A stretch of 32,850 nucleotides of DNA from assembly GCA_023301545.1 (NCBI GenBank), contig JALZUI010000025.1:1-32850 (forward strand), given 5' to 3'. This DNA is from Akkermansiaceae bacterium (lineage in GTDB: Bacteria; Verrucomicrobiota; Verrucomicrobiia; Verrucomicrobiales; Akkermansiaceae). Both the position numbers and the translations under genes were made by a program. The notes under the pieces were generated by a model that searched no databases, was not told the DNA's origin, and was given only the letters and a program-made list of their open reading frames with translations. This document shows positions 16,900 to 25,465 of the stretch, piece after piece (positions within the stretch are counted from its first letter, which is position 1; the number at the start of each line of letters is the position of its first letter).

Positions 16900-18249
16900 T
16901 TACTCTGCAGTATCTTTATTCCCTATTGCGTGGGCATTTAGGTAAGCAATTGGCTTCTTCCCATCATAGGTAACTCCATCAATGAAGTCTGAAGTAGGAG
17001 CCTTGTACCCATCATACTCAGGAGCTGGGAAGTCTGAAGCCTCAAGCACTCCTTCCTCAACAAGCATGTCCGCAGCCTTACGGTAGACGTCTGGTAAGTA
17101 AACACTCTTAGCCGTTTCGTGGTACCAAGACGCTGGTTTAGCCTCTGTGATTTGCCCCCAGCGACGCATTTGCGTCAAGAACCAGACTCCATCCGAAAAG
17201 TGTGGATACGTTGCATGGTACTTGAAGAAGACGTTAAAATCAAGCATCTCACGCTTGTCGGTCTGTTGGAAGTAGAAGTGCCCACTCATCGAGTTATTGA
17301 TAATGTCAAAGTCTGCTCCAACGTAGTTAGGTTGTGAGAGAATACGGCACGCTTCAGCTCTGTTTACTAACTTGCCATCTTCGGTCTCATCTAGCCATTT
17401 ACCAGCCTTGATCAGTGCTTTTGTCAGCGCGATGAGGGTATTTGGATTTTCATCAGCCCAGGCCTTTGTGATTCCAAAAACCTTTTCCGGATTATTTTTC
17501 CAGATATCATAGTTCGTGATCACAGGAACTCCGATCCCTTTAGATACTGCTTGTTGGTTCCATGGCTCTCCTACACAATACGCCACATTCTTTCCTGACT
17601 CCAATGTCGAAGGCATTTGAGGTGGAGGAGTAGTCGATAATTCAATATCTCCGTCAGTGAACCCCTTCAGGTCAGTTGAAGTATACATCCCTGGATTAAT
17701 TCCAGCAGCTGCCAGCCAGTATCTCATCTCGTAGTTATGAGTCGAGACCGGGAAGACCATTCCCATCGGAAGCTTTTTGCCGTCTTCTTTAGCCTCATCT
17801 ACAATCGGCTTCAGAGATGCTGCAGAAATTGGATGCGGTGGAGTATCAGACTGAAGTGACTCGTCATTCTCCTGCATTTGCTCCCAAATCGCGTTTGAAA
17901 CCGTAATCCCGTTACCATTCAAGTCTAAGGTATAAGGAGTCACAATGTGAGCTTTGGTACCAAAGCCGATCGTCGCCGCAATTGGCTGACCCGATAGCAT
18001 GTGCGCTCCATCTAACTCGCCATTGATGACGTTATCTAATAATTGCTTCCAGTTTGGTTGCGCAATCACTTTTACCTGAAGACCTTCCTCCTCGAAATAG
18101 CCTTTCTCTTTAGCAATAACAAGAGGAGCGCAGTCTGTTAGCTTAATAAAGCCTAGCTTTAGCTCATCTTTTTCGACTTCTAAGGTTTCTGCCTGTACTA
18201 GGCTAGTTGTGGCAAAAAGCGCCAACGTTGATTTTAATAGTAATTTCAT
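16900..18249 (-). CDS. nrtA: Nitrate ABC transporter substrate-binding protein, NrtA-like
   Basis: Periplasmic nitrate/nitrite-binding protein of the NrtA/CmpA family, 449 residues. A signal peptide spans about residues 1-20 ([17 protein letters not shown]). The mature domain starts [20 protein letters not shown], with [10 protein letters not shown], then [19 protein letters not shown], where the nitrate-contacting His lies, and CVGEPWN. The Tat motif and lipobox seen in some NrtA are not obvious, so it may be freely periplasmic. It follows the porin by 35 bases. The second NrtA-like protein at 25466-26467 lacks the signal peptide. Confidence 0.92.
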   Translation of the reverse strand: MKLLLKSTLALFATTSLVQAETLEVEKDELKLGFIKLTDCAPLVIAKEKGYFEEEGLQVKVIAQPNWKQLLDNVINGELDGAHMLSGQPIAATIGFGTKAHIVTPYTLDLNGNGITVSNAIWEQMQENDESLQSDTPPHPISAASLKPIVDEAKEDGKKLPMGMVFPVSTHNYEMRYWLAAAGINPGMYTSTDLKGFTDGDIELSTTPPPQMPSTLESGKNVAYCVGEPWNQQAVSKGIGVPVITNYDIWKNNPEKVFGITKAWADENPNTLIALTKALIKAGKWLDETEDGKLVNRAEACRILSQPNYVGADFDIINNSMSGHFYFQQTDKREMLDFNVFFKYHATYPHFSDGVWFLTQMRRWGQITEAKPASWYHETAKSVYLPDVYRKAADMLVEEGVLEASDFPAPEYDGYKAPTSDFIDGVTYDGKKPIAYLNAHAIGNKDTAE

Positions 18250-18284
18250 TTTTATATTTGGGGGGTAATTGAATTAAGAAAAAA

Positions 18285-19583
18285 TTAGAACTTATAGTCT
18301 AACTGAACAGAAGCCTGTGCGATATCAGCACTGGCTCTGCCAAAGCTACTGTCATTATCGTTGTTGCCAAAGTAGTAGGCAAACTTAGCTAAAACGGTGA
18401 GGTTCTCATTAATAGGCTTAATAAGCACTGCATCCGCTTCCCATCCGTAGGTTTCACTAAAGTCTTCATCCATGAAGTAGTGTAATGCACCTACCGCTTT
18501 GATTCCACCAGGGAGACCTGCTTTCACTGCAGATACATAGAAGTCTGCGATTCCATCCCAATCTACTAAACCTAATTGACTACCTAAGAAGGCATCAGCA
18601 AACCCATTGAATTTGTGGGCGGTTTGTAAAGGAGTTACGAAATCTGCCCCTTGAAAGACCAATCCCGCAGACCCTGCGATCCCGGCAACCTTCTGGGAGT
18701 ATTTAACGTGTCCATAATAGTCGGTGTAGCTATCTTTATCCCCGGCTTCAGTCTGCACCGCTCCTTCTAAGTAAAGAGATCCAGCCCCCGCTTTAAGAGT
18801 CGCGAAAGAACCATAGGTATTAGAACTAGCGAAGTCCCCTTGGTCTGAGAAATCGAACAGGTAAGCATAAGCACCTAGTTTATGTGAACCTAAATTGAAT
18901 TTGGCATTAATCAGATGCGCATCTCCTTCTAATTCACCTAGCTGACCGTTAGCATCACTACCAAAAATTCGATTAACCTGTGAAACGTAACCGTAGTAGA
19001 GATCTACAACGTCGTTTTTGTATCCAACGGTGACCCCATCATAGGTTTGTTCGTTATTACGCCATGCCACTCCACCTACGAATTGCTGGTCGTCTAAGTT
19101 AATGCGTTGGCGTCCGACCTTAGCGCTAAATCCGTAACCTTCATACGCAAGGTAAGCTTGGTTAAGCTCTTCCGTCTCCGGATCAGCAATGACTGTATGA
19201 CCCGGTTCGAATGGGTCAGCAACTGCAGTGCGAGTAGGAGTACTGCGGAAATCATCTACTAAGGCGTAGGAAAACTCCCCTTCTGCAAAAAGACTGAACC
19301 CACCGTACTTTTTCGTCTTCAACCCGGGTCTTAATCTGGTTGTTAAGGCATTAGAAGATTGAAGACCTTGCTGATCACGAAACTCGTAACGGAGCCTTGC
19401 GTCCAACGTAGGGCGTACCGCCCAGTCATTCACGCCATCAAGGAAATTGACCCCTTGTATAGCCGCTTGTGGGAATGGTAAAATAGATAGACTTGATTCA
19501 TCAGTAGGGATGAAACTTTCGCCGGCATGTGAACTTGCTGTAAATGCCGCGACCGCAGATAGAGTAATGATTTTATGTTGCAT
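18285..19583 (-). CDS. Outer-membrane porin (alginate-export/OprP-like barrel), probable nitrate porin
   Basis: A 432-residue outer-membrane barrel with signal peptide (about residues 1-20, ending ASSHA). Mature sequence shows RPTLDARLRYEFRDQQGL, FSLFAEGEFSYALVDDF, QAYLAYEGYGFSAKVGRQRI and a C-terminal strand ADIAQASVQLDYKF ending in Phe, as expected for a Bam-inserted barrel. VGRQRINLDDQQFVGGVAWR is typical of alginate-export-type porins in Verrucomicrobia and Planctomycetes. Position directly before nrtA under a sigma54-like element suggests a nitrate entry role; the substrate is not shown by the sequence itself. Confidence 0.85.
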   Translation of the reverse strand: MQHKIITLSAVAAFTASSHAGESFIPTDESSLSILPFPQAAIQGVNFLDGVNDWAVRPTLDARLRYEFRDQQGLQSSNALTTRLRPGLKTKKYGGFSLFAEGEFSYALVDDFRSTPTRTAVADPFEPGHTVIADPETEELNQAYLAYEGYGFSAKVGRQRINLDDQQFVGGVAWRNNEQTYDGVTVGYKNDVVDLYYGYVSQVNRIFGSDANGQLGELEGDAHLINAKFNLGSHKLGAYAYLFDFSDQGDFASSNTYGSFATLKAGAGSLYLEGAVQTEAGDKDSYTDYYGHVKYSQKVAGIAGSAGLVFQGADFVTPLQTAHKFNGFADAFLGSQLGLVDWDGIADFYVSAVKAGLPGGIKAVGALHYFMDEDFSETYGWEADAVLIKPINENLTVLAKFAYYFGNNDNDSSFGRASADIAQASVQLDYKF

Positions 19584-19598
19584 GACGTATCATCCTAC

Positions 19599-19615
19599 AG
19601 CTTAAGGCGTGCCAA
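19599..19615 (-). promoter_or_regulatory. Sigma54-like -24/-12 element for porin-nrtA
   Basis: The minus strand reads TTGGCACGCCTTAAGCT. The -24 part TTGGCACG is a full match to the sigma54 consensus and the GC of the -12 part follows after exactly 10 bases. The predicted transcript start is near 19588, only 5 bases before the ATG. This is the best of the five matches in the window. Confidence 0.6.
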
Positions 19616-19638
19616 TCTGGAATCTCTAATAAAATTAA

Positions 19639-19659
19639 AATTCATCAAAAACATGAATT
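19639..19659. promoter_or_regulatory. Inverted repeat upstream of the porin, candidate operator
   Basis: AATTCAT and ATGAATT arms around CAAAAAC, perfect over 7 bases each. Its core CATCAAAAACAT differs by one base from CATGAAAAACAT in the palindrome upstream of nirA. The centre lies about 61 bases upstream of the predicted porin transcript start. The binding protein is unknown; the nearby LysR regulator is a candidate. Confidence 0.4.
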
Positions 19660-19785
19660 AAATTTATTTAAACCATTCAAAGCCTAGTGAGATATGAGCG
19701 AAATCTCTTAATACGGCTACTCATTCAAATAGAGAGCCCCTTTCGAAAACCTCTTCCCTATAAGACCTAGATTTACTTAGGTGAC

Positions 19786-19820
19786 TGAAATTGCGCTCAA
19801 GTCAACTCCTTGAGATTTCA
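19786..19820. promoter_or_regulatory. Imperfect inverted repeat in the divergent region
   Basis: TGAAAT, four unpaired bases, then CTCAAG, a 7-base spacer, CTTGAG and ATTTCA, so 12 pairs with one bulge. It lies roughly 85-120 bases upstream of the predicted nirA transcript start, the distance where sigma54 enhancer proteins bind. Function is only a suggestion. Confidence 0.3.
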
Positions 19821-19842
19821 CCACCCCTTAACTATCACATCT

Positions 19843-19867
19843 AGTGCATGAAAAACATTCATGCACT
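19843..19867. promoter_or_regulatory. Perfect 25-base palindrome upstream of nirA, candidate operator
   Basis: Arms AGTGCATGAA (19843-19852) and TTCATGCACT (19858-19867) match perfectly over 10 bases around AAACA. Its centre is about 50 bases upstream of the predicted nirA transcript start and 11 bases from the -24 box. There is no T-run, so it is not a terminator. It is likely a binding site for a dimeric regulator, such as the LysR protein encoded at 26551. Confidence 0.6.
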
Positions 19868-19877
19868 CCGTCAGCCC

Positions 19878-19894
19878 TTGGCATTCGTCATGCT
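19878..19894 (+). promoter_or_regulatory. Sigma54-like -24/-12 element for nirA
   Basis: TTGGCATTCGTCATGCT keeps TTGGCA and places GC exactly 10 bases after GG. The predicted transcript start is about 19905, one base before the nirA ATG, so the message would be nearly leaderless. That short distance weakens the case, though the same spacing pattern recurs at four other starts of the module. Confidence 0.45.
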
Positions 19895-19905
19895 ATTTTG
19901 TATGT

Positions 19906-21630
19906 ATGGAAGATAGTTTCAACGACACACAGAAAGGTTACCTTCAAGGCTTACTTGATGGAATAAACTCTCCTGGTTTTCTGGGTAAAACGGAGGATGG
20001 GAAATTCACTGGCGACGCCGCTGCTGCAGGCCCAGAGACCGTCTACGGAACAGAGATCGAAGACCTTTGTAAGGAAGAGACCATCAAACATGAATTAAAT
20101 GGCCTAGATTGTTGGGATAGCATGCTACAAGCAGATGCTGACAAGGAATTTGCTAAAGGCGGCGATGTCTTCCGCTTCAAGTTTTATGGAATGTTTCATG
20201 TGAGCCCTGCACAGGATTCTTACATGTGCCGGATGCGCATTGCGGGCGGAGAACTAAATACGCTCCAATTAAGAGGGATTGCAGAAATGGCAGATGATTG
20301 GGGTGGTGGATATTGTGATGTCACTACGCGTAACAACTTCCAGATTCGCGAAATTATGCCTGGAAACGTCACGAATGTCTTCCAAAAGCTCACGGATATA
20401 GGCCTCACGTCGAAGGGAGCGGGGGCAGACAACATTCGTAATATCACAGCCACTCCGACCACTGGGTTCGATACTCACGAATTTATTGATGTCATGCCTT
20501 ACGCTCGTAGTATGCATCATCATATATTGAACAACCGGGACCTCTTCGGCTTACCTCGTAAGTTCAATATCTCCTTTGACTCCGGTGGCGCTGTCTCAGT
20601 TTGCACAGATACGAATGATATTGGTTTCTATGCATGTAAGGTTGGAGAAAATTTTGATGGCATTGAACCTGGCGTATATTTCCGCGTTCAACTCTGTGGT
20701 ATCACAGGGCATAAGCAGTTTGCGAGTGATTGCGGCGTCTTATTGAAGCCTTCGGAGATGATTCCGTTTGCGGCCGCCTTGATTCGAGTTTTCGTCGAAA
20801 ACGGTGACCGCACAAGCCGTAAGAAAGCCCGCCTTAAGTATTTAGTCGATAAGTGGGGTGTCGAAAAGATGCTTACTGAAACAGAGAAAAAGCTAAATAC
20901 ACCCCTCTTTTACTACCCTGTAGAAAGCTGTATCATCTCTCAGCCTAAGGTGAAACACGGACACATTGGAGTGCATAAGCAGAGCGATGGCGACAATTAC
21001 GTCGGGATTGTAGTGCCAGTCGGTAGAATAGTCACGAAAGACATGCACACGCTCTCCGATCTCGTGGACAAATATGCCAAGGGGAAAGTCCGCCTCACGG
21101 TTTGGCAAAACTTGATTGTTCCTCATGTTTCAGACGCACAACTTGCGCCCTTCTTAGCCGAACTTAAAAAGGCTGGATTTCAATACGAACAAACTGCTGT
21201 TTCTGGTGGCTTAATCGCTTGTACCGGAAGCACAGGTTGTAAGTTCGCGCAATCAAACACGAAGGGGCAAGCGATAGAATTAGGCCGTATTCTAGATAGA
21301 AAAATTTCCTTAGACCAACCAGTCAATATTCACCTCACAGGATGCCCTCACTCTTGTGCTCAGCACTACATCGGAGACATTGGGATGCAAGGGGTAAAAG
21401 TAAAAAATGAAGCGGGAGAATCAACCGACGGGTACAATATTGTCTTAGGTGGCGGAACAGATGACGACCAGTTCATGGCTCAAGAAGTATTTAAGCAAAT
21501 CCCGTTTACAGATGTTCCCCCCTTAGTCGAAAGACTCTTAAACGCATACAAAGAGAACAGAGATGCGGAGGAAAGCTTTGCCCACTTTACCCGTAGACAT
21601 ACTCCGGAACAACTAAAGGACATGGTTTAA
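19906..21630 (+). CDS. nirA: Ferredoxin-dependent assimilatory nitrite reductase, NirA-like
   Basis: Six-electron reduction of nitrite to ammonium in the cytoplasm. 574 residues with two nitrite/sulfite reductase half-domains. The siroheme/[4Fe-4S] cysteines are C439 and C445 (ACTGSTGCKFAQ) and C480 and C484 (GCPHSCAQHYIGDIG). DVTTRNNFQIREI marks the first ferrodoxin-like repeat. I start at 19906 (MEDSFNDTQKGYLQG); the earlier in-frame ATG at 19861 lies inside the palindrome and upstream of the promoter element. No NADPH-binding domain is present, so electrons should come from ferredoxin or a similar donor. The iron-sulfur/anchor gene follows after 40 bases. Confidence 0.93.
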   Translation: MEDSFNDTQKGYLQGLLDGINSPGFLGKTEDGKFTGDAAAAGPETVYGTEIEDLCKEETIKHELNGLDCWDSMLQADADKEFAKGGDVFRFKFYGMFHVSPAQDSYMCRMRIAGGELNTLQLRGIAEMADDWGGGYCDVTTRNNFQIREIMPGNVTNVFQKLTDIGLTSKGAGADNIRNITATPTTGFDTHEFIDVMPYARSMHHHILNNRDLFGLPRKFNISFDSGGAVSVCTDTNDIGFYACKVGENFDGIEPGVYFRVQLCGITGHKQFASDCGVLLKPSEMIPFAAALIRVFVENGDRTSRKKARLKYLVDKWGVEKMLTETEKKLNTPLFYYPVESCIISQPKVKHGHIGVHKQSDGDNYVGIVVPVGRIVTKDMHTLSDLVDKYAKGKVRLTVWQNLIVPHVSDAQLAPFLAELKKAGFQYEQTAVSGGLIACTGSTGCKFAQSNTKGQAIELGRILDRKISLDQPVNIHLTGCPHSCAQHYIGDIGMQGVKVKNEAGESTDGYNIVLGGGTDDDQFMAQEVFKQIPFTDVPPLVERLLNAYKENRDAEESFAHFTRRHTPEQLKDMV

Positions 21631-21670
21631 GCCCAGCGCCTCCTTTTCCTTCACCTACCCCTCCCCTCCG

Positions 21671-23173
21671 ATGCAAACAGAAACTCTAATCGACAGTTTA
21701 ATCAAAGATCAGAAGACTCTCTACAGCGCGGTGGACGAGATTGCAGACAAGATAGACTCAGGAACCCTGAGGACTGATCTCTATCAACACCTCATCCCCT
21801 TAGAAAAGCCTCTGAAGGGAGAGCAATATGCCTTCCAAGTAGAATTGGACAAATGCACATCTTGTAAGGCCTGTGTTGTTGCGTGTCACAGTCTGAATGG
21901 ACTAGAGGAAAAAGAAGCGTGGAGAGATGTCGGGTTAATCCTCGGAGGAGACGATGATCCAGGATGGCAACAAACAGTCACGAGCGCATGCCACCATTGT
22001 TTAGACCCTCAATGCATGCACGGATGCCCTGTAAAAGCCTATGAAAAGGATGAAACCACGGGCATTGTCCGACACTTAGATGATCAATGTATTGGTTGTG
22101 AATACTGCTCCCTAAAGTGCCCTTATGACGTCCCTAAATACTCTTCTCGATTAGGTATTGTAAGGAAGTGTGACATGTGTTCTCAGCGATTAGAAGTAGG
22201 AGAAGCTCCAGCATGCGTGCAAGCCTGCCCTAATGAAGCGATCAAAATAATCACCGTCAACACGTCTGAAATTCGTCCCGAATTAGAAAACAAGCGCGAG
22301 TTTATTAAAGGAGCACCCCTCCCTAACATTACTCTCCCCACTACTCAATACATCGGCAGAAAGGTTCCTGATACCGCAAAGCCTGTAGACCAAGAAAAAC
22401 TTTCCCTCGCCCCTGCGCACCTTCCGCTCGTCTTTATGCTGATGCTAACTCAAGCAGGGGGAGGAACCTTGCTCGCAGCGACTTTGACAAATCCTATTAC
22501 GCTAGGATTAATCGGAAGTTCCTTATTCTTTATCGGGCTCAGCTGCAGTATTTTACACTTAGGCCGTCCCTTAGGCGCTTGGAGATTTTTCCTCGGACTC
22601 AAGACCTCTTGGTTAAGTAGAGAGATTCTTGCCTTTTCACTCTTTGCTCCACTCGTGATGATCTTTGTGGGCATGCACCTCCTCCCTGACCAGTGGACGG
22701 CATTCATCCCCTCGGCAGTGGATTTCCCTCTCAGCGTAAGCCTCTGGGTCATTGGGCTGGCAGCGGTCTACACTAGCGTGATGATCTACCATGATACAAA
22801 ACGCGAAAACTGGCACTACAGATGGACCACCCCAGCCTTCTTTGGCACCGTATTCGCCTTTATCGGAATGGCTCTTGGTTCGTCCTTCCTGCTACTCTGT
22901 CTCATCCCATTGATCACAGACCTCCTCACTCTCCTTCCCGTGATGAGGAGTAAGAAATCATCTCCGTGGTCGCCGTCCTTACATCGAGCACGCCTCCTCT
23001 GGCACCCTCTCCGTAAAGTCACCCTATCCAGACTACTCTTAGGTCTAGGGGCGCCTCTTGTTGCCCTCTTATCTCCACCTCTCGCATTATGTCTTCTCAT
23101 TGGAGGAGAATTACTCTCACGCGCATTATACTTTAGGTCCGTTCACTCCCCTAAAATGACTGGAAATATTTAA
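21671..23173 (+). CDS. Fused four-cluster ferredoxin (DmsB-like) and DmsC-like membrane anchor
   Basis: 500 residues joining two subunits usually made separately. The N-terminal ~200 residues hold sixteen Cys in four sets: 62/65/68/72, 107/110/115/119, 140/143/146/150 and 167/170/182/186, enough for four [4Fe-4S] clusters as in DmsB. From ~245 onward there are about eight hydrophobic helices; SCSILHLGRPLGAWRFFLG (280s-300s) matches the DmsC anchor family, which oxidises quinol. No Tat signal is present, so the Fe-S domain should face the cytoplasm. Placed between nirA and nasA it is the likely electron donor to nitrate reductase, perhaps drawing from the quinone pool. The role is inferred; the fold assignment is strong. 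Confidence 0.85.
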   Translation: MQTETLIDSLIKDQKTLYSAVDEIADKIDSGTLRTDLYQHLIPLEKPLKGEQYAFQVELDKCTSCKACVVACHSLNGLEEKEAWRDVGLILGGDDDPGWQQTVTSACHHCLDPQCMHGCPVKAYEKDETTGIVRHLDDQCIGCEYCSLKCPYDVPKYSSRLGIVRKCDMCSQRLEVGEAPACVQACPNEAIKIITVNTSEIRPELENKREFIKGAPLPNITLPTTQYIGRKVPDTAKPVDQEKLSLAPAHLPLVFMLMLTQAGGGTLLAATLTNPITLGLIGSSLFFIGLSCSILHLGRPLGAWRFFLGLKTSWLSREILAFSLFAPLVMIFVGMHLLPDQWTAFIPSAVDFPLSVSLWVIGLAAVYTSVMIYHDTKRENWHYRWTTPAFFGTVFAFIGMALGSSFLLLCLIPLITDLLTLLPVMRSKKSSPWSPSLHRARLLWHPLRKVTLSRLLLGLGAPLVALLSPPLALCLLIGGELLSRALYFRSVHSPKMTGNI

Positions 23174-23184
23174 CTCCCTCCCCT

Positions 23185-25398
23185 ATGAGCCATCTCCCAA
23201 GAATCCCTAGCCTAAAAGACCCTCTAGCATTGGCCAAAGAAGAGGCCACTCTCTTCAAAAAAACAGGCCCTCTGACTGCAGAACTGGCACAACAAAGCGG
23301 TAGCTTAGGCAATCTCCCGGCCGCCCAAGGAGTGACCCAATCTACCACTCAATCGATCTGTGGTTTCTGTTCTACAGGATGTTCTCTTACCATGCATTTG
23401 GGAGAAGATGGGGCGCAAAACCTGACCCCAACCCCCCATTATCCTGTAAACTTAGGAATGGCCTGCCCTAAGGGATGGGAGGCGCTTGCCGTATTGGATG
23501 CTCCAAACCGAGCCAAAACCCCCCTTCTCCATGGAAAACCTATCGACTGGGCGACCGCCGCAGATACCTTTTGTGATCGGATCAAAGAAATCCAAAAGAA
23601 CCATGGGGATCATTCGGTCGCATTCCTTTCGACAGGGCAGATTCCATTCGAAGAAATGGCCTTCATCGGGAGCTTCTTTAAGTCCGGCATGGGAGGACTC
23701 CATTGTGACGGTAATACCAGACAATGTATGGCCACGTCAGTCGTAGCTTATAAACAATCATTTGGGTTTGATGCCCCTCCCTATACCTATGCAGACTTTG
23801 AGGAATCCGAACACCTTGTCTTCATTGGCGCAAACCCATGTATAGCCCACCCTATCATGTGGCAGCGGGTCTTACGGAATAAAAACTCCCCTCGTATATC
23901 CGTGATCGACCCACGTAATACGGAGACCGCACAGTGCGCTACTCACCATTACCCTCTGAAGCCTAAGTCAGACCAAGCCTTGTTTTATGGCATCGCTCAC
24001 TACCTCTTCACTAACAACTTATGCGATAATGAGTTTCTAAATAAGCATACCGAAAGGTGGGAAGAATACCGAACCTTTGTTTCAACATACGACTTGGAAA
24101 CAACTTCCGAGCTCTCAGGAATCTCTCCCGAGGACATCATCGATTTGGCAACTGCGATCGCTCAGAAAAAAACCTCTCTCTGGTGGACGATGGGCGTTAA
24201 TCAGTCCCACCAAGGAGTCCGCACTGCTCAAGCAATTATTAACCTCTCCTTGATGACTGGAAACATCGGAAAACCTGGAACAGGCGCAAACTCTATCACC
24301 GGTCAGTGTAATGCCATGGGGTCGAGACTCTTCTCCAATACAACCAATTTATTAGGTGGCCACGACTTCTCAAAGGGAGAACACCGAGAGAAAATTTCTC
24401 AGCACACAGGCATCCCTGCTGACCGCATTCCAACAGAATTAGGAAAGCCCTATCATGAAATCATCGAAGGTATTCTAAACGGTGAAATTAAAGCCCTCTG
24501 GGTCATCGCAACAAACCCCGCGCACAGCTGGATCAATCAAAACTGCTTTAAAGAAGTCAGGGAAAAGCTCGAGTTTTTGGTCGTCCAAGACATGTACGAG
24601 GATACCGAAACAGCCCAAGTCGCCGACTTAATTCTTCCCGCAGCTGGTTGGGGAGAAAAAACGGGGTGCTTCATTAACTCCGAACGTAGAATTTCAACTA
24701 TCCGCCCCGTAAAAACCGCGCCAGGGGTTGCGCTTGCTGACTTTAAAATCATTCAGCTCCTGAGCCATGCTTGGGGATGCGCAGACCTTTTTGCGAAATG
24801 GACTTCACCTGAAGCCGTCTTTCACATGCTCAGAGATTGCACCAAAGACACGCCCTGTGACATCACGGGGATTACTGGATACCAACACCTTGAAGATCAA
24901 GCCGGTATTCAATGGCCTTATCCAGAAGGCTCCACTAACGAAGAGCCAGAAAAAAGGCTCTTTACTGATTTCAAGTTTTTCACCCCTTCCCAAAAAGCGA
25001 TTTTTCATTTCTCGCCCCCGACGGAAGTAAAAGAGCTCCCTTGCTCGGAATTCCCATTCTACCTTAATACAGGAAGAGGCTCATCTAGCCAGTGGCATAC
25101 CCAAACCCGCACCCGTTCATCCAAGATCCTACAACAACTCTCCCCCTCTGATCCCTATATCGAAATAAACCCCCTCGATGCCAAAGAGCTAGAGATCGCT
25201 CATTTCCAGTGGGTCACCGTTTCCAGTAAAAGAGGCAAGATTAGAGTCCGTGCTTACCTTGCGCCATCCGTATCGCCAGGCCACCTCTTTCTACCAATGC
25301 ACGACCGTCTATCGAACCAGCTAACTCCTGCCGATTTCGATCCATTTTCGTTTCAACCCAGCTACAAAACAGGTGCGGTAGCCCTCAGTAAGGGGTGA
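23185..25398 (+). CDS. nasA: Assimilatory nitrate reductase catalytic subunit, NasA-type molybdoenzyme
   Basis: Bis-MGD molybdoenzyme reducing nitrate to nitrite in the cytoplasm. 737 residues. An N-terminal extension of ~50 residues precedes the [4Fe-4S] motif C59-x2-C62-x3-C66 ... C94 (ICGFCSTGC, ACPKG). The probable Mo-ligand cysteine is C181 in DGNTRQCMATSVVAYK, as in NasA/NarB. GVNQSHQGVRTAQAIINLSL and TGNIGKPGTGANSITGQCN are also typical, and the C-terminal molybdopterin-dinucleotide-binding domain ends near GAVALSKG. There is no Tat signal, in keeping with an assimilatory enzyme. It starts 11 bases after the Fe-S/anchor gene. No FAD or BFD domain is fused, so it needs an outside donor. 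Confidence 0.92.
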   Translation: MSHLPRIPSLKDPLALAKEEATLFKKTGPLTAELAQQSGSLGNLPAAQGVTQSTTQSICGFCSTGCSLTMHLGEDGAQNLTPTPHYPVNLGMACPKGWEALAVLDAPNRAKTPLLHGKPIDWATAADTFCDRIKEIQKNHGDHSVAFLSTGQIPFEEMAFIGSFFKSGMGGLHCDGNTRQCMATSVVAYKQSFGFDAPPYTYADFEESEHLVFIGANPCIAHPIMWQRVLRNKNSPRISVIDPRNTETAQCATHHYPLKPKSDQALFYGIAHYLFTNNLCDNEFLNKHTERWEEYRTFVSTYDLETTSELSGISPEDIIDLATAIAQKKTSLWWTMGVNQSHQGVRTAQAIINLSLMTGNIGKPGTGANSITGQCNAMGSRLFSNTTNLLGGHDFSKGEHREKISQHTGIPADRIPTELGKPYHEIIEGILNGEIKALWVIATNPAHSWINQNCFKEVREKLEFLVVQDMYEDTETAQVADLILPAAGWGEKTGCFINSERRISTIRPVKTAPGVALADFKIIQLLSHAWGCADLFAKWTSPEAVFHMLRDCTKDTPCDITGITGYQHLEDQAGIQWPYPEGSTNEEPEKRLFTDFKFFTPSQKAIFHFSPPTEVKELPCSEFPFYLNTGRGSSSQWHTQTRTRSSKILQQLSPSDPYIEINPLDAKELEIAHFQWVTVSSKRGKIRVRAYLAPSVSPGHLFLPMHDRLSNQLTPADFDPFSFQPSYKTGAVALSKG

Positions 25399-25465
25399 AG
25401 GAATAGAGGTTTTTCACCAAGCCTCGGGGATAGGGCTAATGCCTCAGTAGTTCTAAGAAGTGGTC

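Larger units (their letters stand above)
19584..19905. other. Divergent control region between the porin-nrtA and nirA operons
   Basis: 322 bases without a gene. It holds a sigma54-like element facing each way next to each start (19599-19615 minus, 19878-19894 plus), an A-rich inverted repeat (19639-19659), an imperfect repeat around 19786-19820 and a perfect 25-base palindrome (19843-19867). The centre (about 19660-19780) is AT-rich with no further clear element apart from a weak 5-base repeat ACCTA/TAGGT near 19765-19782. Confidence 0.8.

Noticed and set aside
19861-19905. In-frame ATG at 19861 as the nirA start
   Set aside because: It lies inside the 25-base palindrome and upstream of the promoter element; MEDSFNDTQKGYLQG from 19906 looks like the normal NirA start.
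19584-19905. ANTAR (NasT) target hairpins in the leaders
   Set aside because: Predicted leaders are 1-5 bases and no pair of hexaloop hairpins is seen.
25399-25465. Bidirectional terminator between nasA and the NasS-like gene
   Set aside because: Only 4-base pairings (GAGG/CCTC) were found; no stable stem with T-run.
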